NCBI GenBank assembly: GCA_003520455.1
Contig: DOUV01000143.1
Span: 1-18,757 of the forward strand
Source: Chloroflexota bacterium
GTDB taxonomy: Bacteria > Chloroflexota > Anaerolineae > Ardenticatenales > Ardenticatenaceae
Direction of reading: 5' to 3'
DNA: 18,757 bases
This document shows, in pieces, positions 15,180 through 18,757 of this stretch. Each line of letters starts with the position of its first letter. The stretch's first letter is position 1. A model generated the notes under the pieces. The model saw only the letters and a program-made list of their open reading frames with translations, was not told the origin of the DNA and did not search any database. The position numbers and the translations under genes are program-made.

Positions 15180-15351
15180 ATGGAAGGTGTCTCTCCGACC
15201 GGTGCGGGATTGGATGTTCACCAGAAGTTCGTTCCGGCGACGTGCCGCCCGGTGGACGCAGCGGGGAACAGCCAGCAAGCAAAGCCCCGGTTCGGGACGA
15301 TGCCGCGGGAGTTGGAAAGGGTGGCTGACTGGCTGGTCGAAATGCAGCACG
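15180..15351 (+). pseudogene. N-terminal fragment of an IS110-family transposase
   Basis: About 57 residues from ATG 15180, preceded by AAGGAAAGG, match the start of IS110-type DEDD transposases. GLDVHQKFV carries the first catalytic aspartate, and RFGTMPRELERVADWLVEM is the following conserved segment. After residue 57 the similarity stops abruptly and the frame runs on as unrelated sequence, then into the tail of the molybdopterin oxidoreductase on the other strand. The remaining catalytic residues and the C-terminal transposase_20 domain are missing. It is the only plus-strand coding trace left of 17.8 kb. Confidence 0.78.
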
Positions 15352-15427
15352 ATCTGCGAAGAAGGCAATCGCACCGCTTTCGCCCAGAGCCATACCGTGC
15401 CACCGCGATTGACGCAAACGCTGATCG

Positions 15428-17695
15428 CTACAACGCTGATACCTGGGCTGAAGCATCGGGCCCAGGCGGCGAGTCCGTCATCCTGGCCGAGGGCGGCGCT
15501 TTGACCACGTCACACAACAGCGCTTTGTAGACCGGAAAGCCGGAGATCGGGTCGCGGTTATCGGGGTCGGTGAGCTCGTTGACGTTGGATCGCCGCCAGG
15601 CCGACGCGGCGATGGCGCCACCGCCTCCCGCGCTCGCCTCGATCACCCCCGGGAGGATATCCTCCGTCACACGGGCCTTGAACGGCACTCGGCCGCGCGG
15701 CGAGACCACGAAGACCGCGTCGCCGTCGGCAATGCCCCGCGTGGCGGCGTCCCGTGGATGGAGCACGACGAGCGGCTCGGGCTGCATCGCCAGCAGGCCG
15801 GGGATGTTGTGGTGCTGCGACCGAAAATCGGACTGCACCCGCGCGCCGGAGTTGAAGACCAGTGGGTAGGTCGCGGCCACATCCGGCGCCGTGATCGGAC
15901 CCTCGGTCGGCTCGGTGTAGACCGGCAGCGCCTCGTACCCATGGCTGGCGAGGAGAGTCGAGGCGATCTCGAACTTGCCGGAGGGCGTCTCGAAGCCCGG
16001 TCGCCCGTCCCGTCGGAGCAGGCCGGGCTCCCACTTCCTGTAGACCATCGCGGGCGCGGGCCTGGTCATGCCCGCCGGGTTGGCCCGCAACGTTTGCAGA
16101 TCGACACCCGTTCCGTGCAACACAAACTCGAGCAGTTCGCGCTCACTCTGCGGGTACAGGTGTCCGTAACCGAACCGGCGGGCCAACTCGGCGTAGATCA
16201 AGTAATCGTTACGCGCCTCGCCCCGCGGGGCGATGACCCGCTGCCGGTGTTGGATGTGGGGGCCGTAGGTGCGGTAGGACTCGATCTCGAACATGGTCGT
16301 GGCCGGCAGCACGATGTCGGCGTAGAGGGCATCGGCGGTGAGGAAGCGATCCACCACGGCCAGGAAGTCGAGCGCCTCGAAGCAGCGTCGCCAGAGGTCG
16401 GGCTGGGGGTAGGCGGTGATGATCGAGGAGCCGCCGATGAGCATCGCCCGGATCGGGTAGGGGTCACCCTCCAGGATCGCCCGCGGCAATTCCATGGCGT
16501 GGGCCTCGTTGCGAAGACGGTGGTAGAGCGGGTATTTGTTCTTCCCGATCGGATCGACGTGAGTGGGCGGCGCCACGCAGGCCGTGTGGACCCGAAAGTC
16601 GGTCCCCGGCATCTTGAAGACCATGCCGCCCGCCACGTCGAGCTGGCCGGCCAGCGCCCACAGGATCATCGCCGCCCGGATGTTCTGGACGCCGCTGTTG
16701 GCGTACTCGAGGCCGGTGTACATCACCTGCGCCGCGCCCCGCGCCGCGGCGATGGCCCGCGCCACCTCCCGGATTACTTCGGCCGGCACCCAGGTGATTG
16801 TCTCGGCCACCTCGGGCGGGAACTGCTGAACATAGTCGCGCAACTCGTCGAAGCCCAGGGTCCAGTTCTCAACGAACTCGCGGTCGTAGAGCTGTTCTTC
16901 GATGAGAACCTGGATCATGCTCAGGGCTAGGGCGCCGTCGGTGCCCGGCCGAATCCCCACCCAGCGGGCATCCGTCGCTTTGGCCGTTTGGGTGGGCTGG
17001 TGATCGATGACGATGACCTTCGCGCCGCGCCGCCGGGCACGCTTGATGCGCTTCAGCATGATCGGCGGGGAATCGGTGGCCGGGTTCGCGCCCCACACGA
17101 CGATGAGTTCGGCCTGGTCGACGTCGTTGAACATCTCCCTGGTGTAGGCCCCGAAGGTCGCCTGGGGGGCGATCATGCCGTGGGCCACATAGCAGATAGC
17201 GCCGACGCCGGTGGTGTTGGGCGAGCCGAAGGCGAAGAAGAGGCTGGAGGCTGAGGACTCGTTAGTGCCGGCCGGAGCGAAAATATCGCAGAGCGACTGC
17301 TCGAAGTTGCCACGGCCGGTGTACATGCAGATTGCCTCGGGGCCGTGGCGGCCGGCCACCTGGCGCATCCGGCCGACGATGGTGTCGAGCGCCTCGTCCC
17401 AGCCAATACGCTCGAACGCCGCGGTCCCCTTCGGCCCGACCCGCTTTATCGGGTAGAGCAGCCGGTCCTCGGAGTAGACGACCTCAGGCGAGTGCGTCCC
17501 TCGGGGGCAGCAGCTACCCCTCGGGTGGCCGGTCAAGGGCGCAATGCGCTCAATGATGCCGTCCTTCAGATAGACCTCAACGCCGCAGGCAGCGTCGCAG
17601 ATCCCGCACATGCTGACGATGCGCTGATCGCTTGCCGCCAGCGCCTCCACCACTCGACGTTCCAGCCCGGCCGCCGGCATCTGTTGCACTGTCAT
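15428..17695 (-). CDS. Molybdopterin (bis-MGD) oxidoreductase, catalytic subunit type
   Basis: The protein has 755 aa and belongs to the DMSO reductase superfamily. A 4Fe-4S site is formed by C30, C33, C37 and C63 (CGICDAACG to CCPRG). The molybdopterin domains follow, with C168 in GVGAICYVAH as the probable Mo/W ligand. WGANPATDSPPIMLKRI, IVLPATTMFEIESYRTYG and the dinucleotide-binding domain (YPLVFNSGARVQSDFRSQHHNIPGL) are also present. ATG 17695 has GGAGGG upstream; the in-frame GTG at 17713 is less likely. No twin-arginine signal is seen, so it should be cytoplasmic. No electron-transfer subunit is encoded nearby. The fold normally ends near ALLCDVVKA; about 25 further residues rich in Ser and Pro follow. 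The substrate is unknown; polysulfide or thiosulfate-reductase-like or formate-dehydrogenase-like activities are possible. Confidence 0.94.
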   Translation of the reverse strand: MTVQQMPAAGLERRVVEALAASDQRIVSMCGICDAACGVEVYLKDGIIERIAPLTGHPRGSCCPRGTHSPEVVYSEDRLLYPIKRVGPKGTAAFERIGWDEALDTIVGRMRQVAGRHGPEAICMYTGRGNFEQSLCDIFAPAGTNESSASSLFFAFGSPNTTGVGAICYVAHGMIAPQATFGAYTREMFNDVDQAELIVVWGANPATDSPPIMLKRIKRARRRGAKVIVIDHQPTQTAKATDARWVGIRPGTDGALALSMIQVLIEEQLYDREFVENWTLGFDELRDYVQQFPPEVAETITWVPAEVIREVARAIAAARGAAQVMYTGLEYANSGVQNIRAAMILWALAGQLDVAGGMVFKMPGTDFRVHTACVAPPTHVDPIGKNKYPLYHRLRNEAHAMELPRAILEGDPYPIRAMLIGGSSIITAYPQPDLWRRCFEALDFLAVVDRFLTADALYADIVLPATTMFEIESYRTYGPHIQHRQRVIAPRGEARNDYLIYAELARRFGYGHLYPQSERELLEFVLHGTGVDLQTLRANPAGMTRPAPAMVYRKWEPGLLRRDGRPGFETPSGKFEIASTLLASHGYEALPVYTEPTEGPITAPDVAATYPLVFNSGARVQSDFRSQHHNIPGLLAMQPEPLVVLHPRDAATRGIADGDAVFVVSPRGRVPFKARVTEDILPGVIEASAGGGGAIAASAWRRSNVNELTDPDNRDPISGFPVYKALLCDVVKAPPSARMTDSPPGPDASAQVSAL

Positions 17696-17709
17696 GGATT
17701 GCCCTCCGT

Positions 17710-17746
17710 TCACGCTGCCTCTGGGGCAACACGGCGAGCCCGCAGA
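17710..17746. repeat. 37-bp direct repeat, copy 1
   Basis: This is identical over 37 bp to 18672-18708, in the same orientation, 962 bp apart. This copy lies in the leader of the oxidoreductase, between its promoter and ribosome site. On the minus strand TCTGCGGG and CCCCAGA can pair with one bulge, giving a small stem-loop. Confidence 0.9.
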
Positions 17747-17791
17747 CGCCCGACCCTGCGTCCAGCAACTTCCTGTTCTTCGTGCTGGAGG

Positions 17792-17819
17792 ATTGTAAAG
17801 TGTGGTCCGGCGCTGTCAA
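17792..17819 (-). promoter_or_regulatory. Sigma70-like promoter of the molybdopterin oxidoreductase
   Basis: TTGACA (17819-17814), 16-nt spacer, TACAAT (17797-17792) on the minus strand. Transcription would start near 17785, giving a leader of about 90 nt that contains the first 37-bp repeat. Confidence 0.72.
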
Positions 17820-17898
17820 GCGGGCGGCTGGGGTCAGTCCGGGCGGGGGGCTACAGCGAATATGGCCAGACACTCTGGGGCGGCAACGGAATTTGTGT

Positions 17899-17927
17899 TT
17901 GACACTCGTAACGTTAAGCGTTACGAT
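17899..17927 (+). promoter_or_regulatory. Promoter and probable HigA operator of the higBA locus
   Basis: TTGACA (17899-17904), 17-nt spacer and TACGAT (17922-17927) form a good plus-strand promoter. An 8-bp perfect inverted repeat (tcgtaacg / cgttacga, 5-nt centre, 17906-17926) fills the spacer and the -10 box. Palindromes placed like this in toxin-antitoxin promoters are bound by the antitoxin for autorepression. The surviving toxin sequence begins only 4 nt after the -10 box, so the normal start region of higB has been lost. Confidence 0.7.
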
Positions 17928-17930
17928 TCT

Positions 17931-18167
17931 CCACCATCGAATCGTCTCGAAGCACTCTCTCGTGACCGAAAAGGGCAATACAGTATCCGTATCAATCGGC
18001 AGTGGCGAAGTATCTTCTCAATAATCCGGGGGTAAGGGGGTTTTGCGCGCGGCGGGGCCGCGCGCAAAACCCCCTCCGCCCCCACTTTTTGAAAAGTTAC
18101 GTGGCGAATCTGCTTTGTGTGGCAAGGGAGCGATGCGCATGAAGTTGAGGTAGTGGACTACCACTGA
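17931..18167 (+). pseudogene. higB: higB toxin remnant: N-terminal half deleted, remainder split by a palindromic element
   Basis: The frame at 17931 reads [20 protein letters not shown] and INRQWR, the hallmark of HigB/RelE-type mRNA interferases ([26 protein letters not shown]). It stops matching at 18009. After a 91-bp insert and a repeated gtggcgaa, the same protein resumes at 18102 as WRICFVWQGSDAHEVEVVDYH and a TGA at 18165-18167. Removing the insert restores the frame exactly, giving about 45 residues of a usual 90 or so. The first half of the toxin is missing: the promoter lies directly against PPSNRLEAL. No functional toxin can be made. The end is 13 bp before higA, the normal higBA order. 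Confidence 0.88.
18010..18100. mobile_element. 91-bp palindromic MITE-like element with 8-bp target duplication
   Basis: The element is flanked by exact 8-bp direct repeats gtggcgaa (18002-18009 and 18101-18108). Only one copy is needed to restore the higB frame, so these are a target-site duplication. The whole element is an imperfect inverted repeat centred on 18055. The ends are gta-t/a-ctt-c/t-tcaa (10 of 12 matching), and the core is a perfect 19-bp stem with a GGG loop (18035-18075). It codes for nothing. These traits fit a miniature inverted-repeat element moved in trans by a transposase encoded elsewhere. Confidence 0.85.
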
Positions 18168-18180
18168 AAGGCGAAGAAAC

Positions 18181-18483
18181 ATGGCAGAGCGAAAGTTACC
18201 TCCCATCCATCCGGGTGAAGTGCTCCTCGAAGAGTTCCTCAAACCACTCAACTTAAGTCAGTATCGAATCGCCAAAGACATTGGTGTTTCTCCCCGTCGC
18301 ATCAATGAAATCGTGCAGGGCAAGCGATCCATCACGCCAGATACGGCATTGCGCCTGTCTCGCTACTTTGGACTTTCCGAACGATTCTGGCTTAATCTAC
18401 GAACCCGGTATGATCTGGAGGTAGAGAAAGATCGGCTTGCCGATCGTTTGCAGCATGAAGTATGTGTCTACACTGCGGCCTAA
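18181..18483 (+). CDS. higA: HigA-family antitoxin, XRE-type DNA-binding protein
   Basis: The protein has 100 aa and is full length. The family start IHPGEVLLEEFLKPLNLSQY is followed by the helix-turn-helix (RIAKDIGVSPRRINEIVQGK), the second helix pair RSITPDTALRLSRYFGLSERFWLNL, and the C-terminal YDLEVEKDRL segment that normally contacts HigB. The start ATG 18181 has GAAAGGCGAAG upstream. HigA proteins neutralise HigB and repress the shared promoter through a palindrome. Here the toxin is dead while the antitoxin frame and the promoter palindrome are intact, so it is now an orphan antitoxin or a stand-alone repressor. Low-GC codon use relative to the neighbours suggests horizontal transfer. 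Confidence 0.94.
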   Translation: MAERKLPPIHPGEVLLEEFLKPLNLSQYRIAKDIGVSPRRINEIVQGKRSITPDTALRLSRYFGLSERFWLNLRTRYDLEVEKDRLADRLQHEVCVYTAA

Positions 18484-18549
18484 ATTGATGACCGCGCCTG
18501 CCCAACAAGCGGTTGCAGGGGACGGGCGCTGAACTGGCTGTCCGGGATT

Positions 18550-18571
18550 GATCGATCCATCAGGATCGATC
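18550..18571 (+). repeat. Perfect 9-bp inverted repeat downstream of higA
   Basis: gatcgatcc and ggatcgatc pair exactly around atca, 66 bp past the higA stop. No T-run follows, so it is at best a weak terminator. The rest of 18484-18671 contains no recognisable gene; a 110-codon minus-strand frame here has no family features and overlaps higA. Confidence 0.45.
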
Positions 18572-18671
18572 TTATACAGTGTGCATTGGCCGCTCGGTGG
18601 GCTGTTCGAAAAAGCCGCTGCGCGCGCCGCGTCAGGATCCGACAGTAACTCAACCGGAGGATGACGCCAGC

Positions 18672-18708
18672 TCACGCTGCCTCTGGGGCAACACGGCGAG
18701 CCCGCAGA
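18672..18708. repeat. 37-bp direct repeat, copy 2
   Basis: Exact second copy of 17710-17746, lying outside any recognised gene. Sequences on both sides of the two copies differ completely, so the identity is confined to this unit. The two copies bracket the whole higBA locus. Confidence 0.9.
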
Positions 18709-18757
18709 ATCCAGGCATACGTTGCTCAAGTGACGGCGTGATAGGTGATGCGTGAAG

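Noticed and set aside
15758..16930. Long plus-strand frame of 390 codons opposite the molybdopterin oxidoreductase
   Set aside because: It is an antisense shadow of a gene with clear motifs; its translation has no family features and no ribosome site.
17862..17930. Reading the higB frame upward as a full toxin N-terminus (from MARHSGAATEF)
   Set aside because: The stretch is better explained as promoter and operator DNA (TTGACA, palindrome, TACGAT), and no ribosome site precedes the ATG.
18035..18075. The GC-rich hairpin as a plain intrinsic terminator
   Set aside because: A short T-run lies about 11 nt away rather than directly after the stem, and the symmetry extends to the ends of the duplicated-target insert, which a terminator would not show.
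17710..18708. The 37-bp repeat as a CRISPR repeat
   Set aside because: Only two copies, 962 bp apart, no spacer-sized periodicity and no cas genes.
18397..18729. Minus-strand frame of 110 codons at the right edge
   Set aside because: Overlaps the intact higA, includes the 37-bp repeat and shows no recognisable domain.

Overview
The window is an accessory metabolic region from a high-GC bacterium, probably a member of the Chloroflexota. The main support is the solute-binding lipoprotein at 9991-11643, whose Val-Glu-Lys repeat linker after the lipobox is typical of that phylum. Strong Shine-Dalgarno sequences and clear sigma70-like promoters are present. This taxonomic call is an inference from gene style, not from a marker gene.

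From 14891 leftwards to base 1 almost everything is on the minus strand and looks like one catabolic locus. Reading in the direction of transcription it holds an IclR-type regulator with a good promoter and a palindromic operator, two oligopeptide/nickel-type ABC permeases and their lipoprotein, a small cupin, a decayed D-2-hydroxyacid dehydrogenase, and a thiamine diphosphate (ThDP) enzyme. These are followed by a scrap of a Gfo/Idh dehydrogenase, two paralogous amidohydrolase-2 proteins, an intact Gfo/Idh dehydrogenase, a PIG-L/LmbE deacetylase, a xylose-isomerase-like TIM barrel, a medium-chain dehydrogenase without zinc ligands, and a second ThDP enzyme that runs off the left edge. Several junctions are translationally coupled (ATGA overlap at 5804-5807, 1-nt gap at 3097). 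The gene set suggests import and stepwise breakdown of a modified sugar, amino sugar or cyclitol: deacetylation, oxidation, lactone or ring hydrolysis, isomerisation and ThDP-dependent C-C cleavage. No substrate can be named from sequence. One amidohydrolase of the pair has lost all the metal ligands of its neighbour.

From 14892 to 15427 there is no intact gene, only a fragment of an IS110-family transposase. Next is a solitary molybdopterin oxidoreductase (15428-17695, minus) with a 4Fe-4S motif, its own promoter, and an unusual C-terminal tail that reads into the edge of the insertion-sequence debris.

The right end (17710-18708) is a small gene-exchange zone. A 37-bp exact direct repeat flanks a toxin-antitoxin locus in which the antitoxin higA is intact and the promoter with a likely HigA palindrome remains. 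The toxin higB has lost its N-terminal half, and what is left is split by a 91-bp, almost perfectly symmetrical palindromic element with an 8-bp target duplication. That element behaves like a MITE and is the clearest mobile-DNA discovery in the window.
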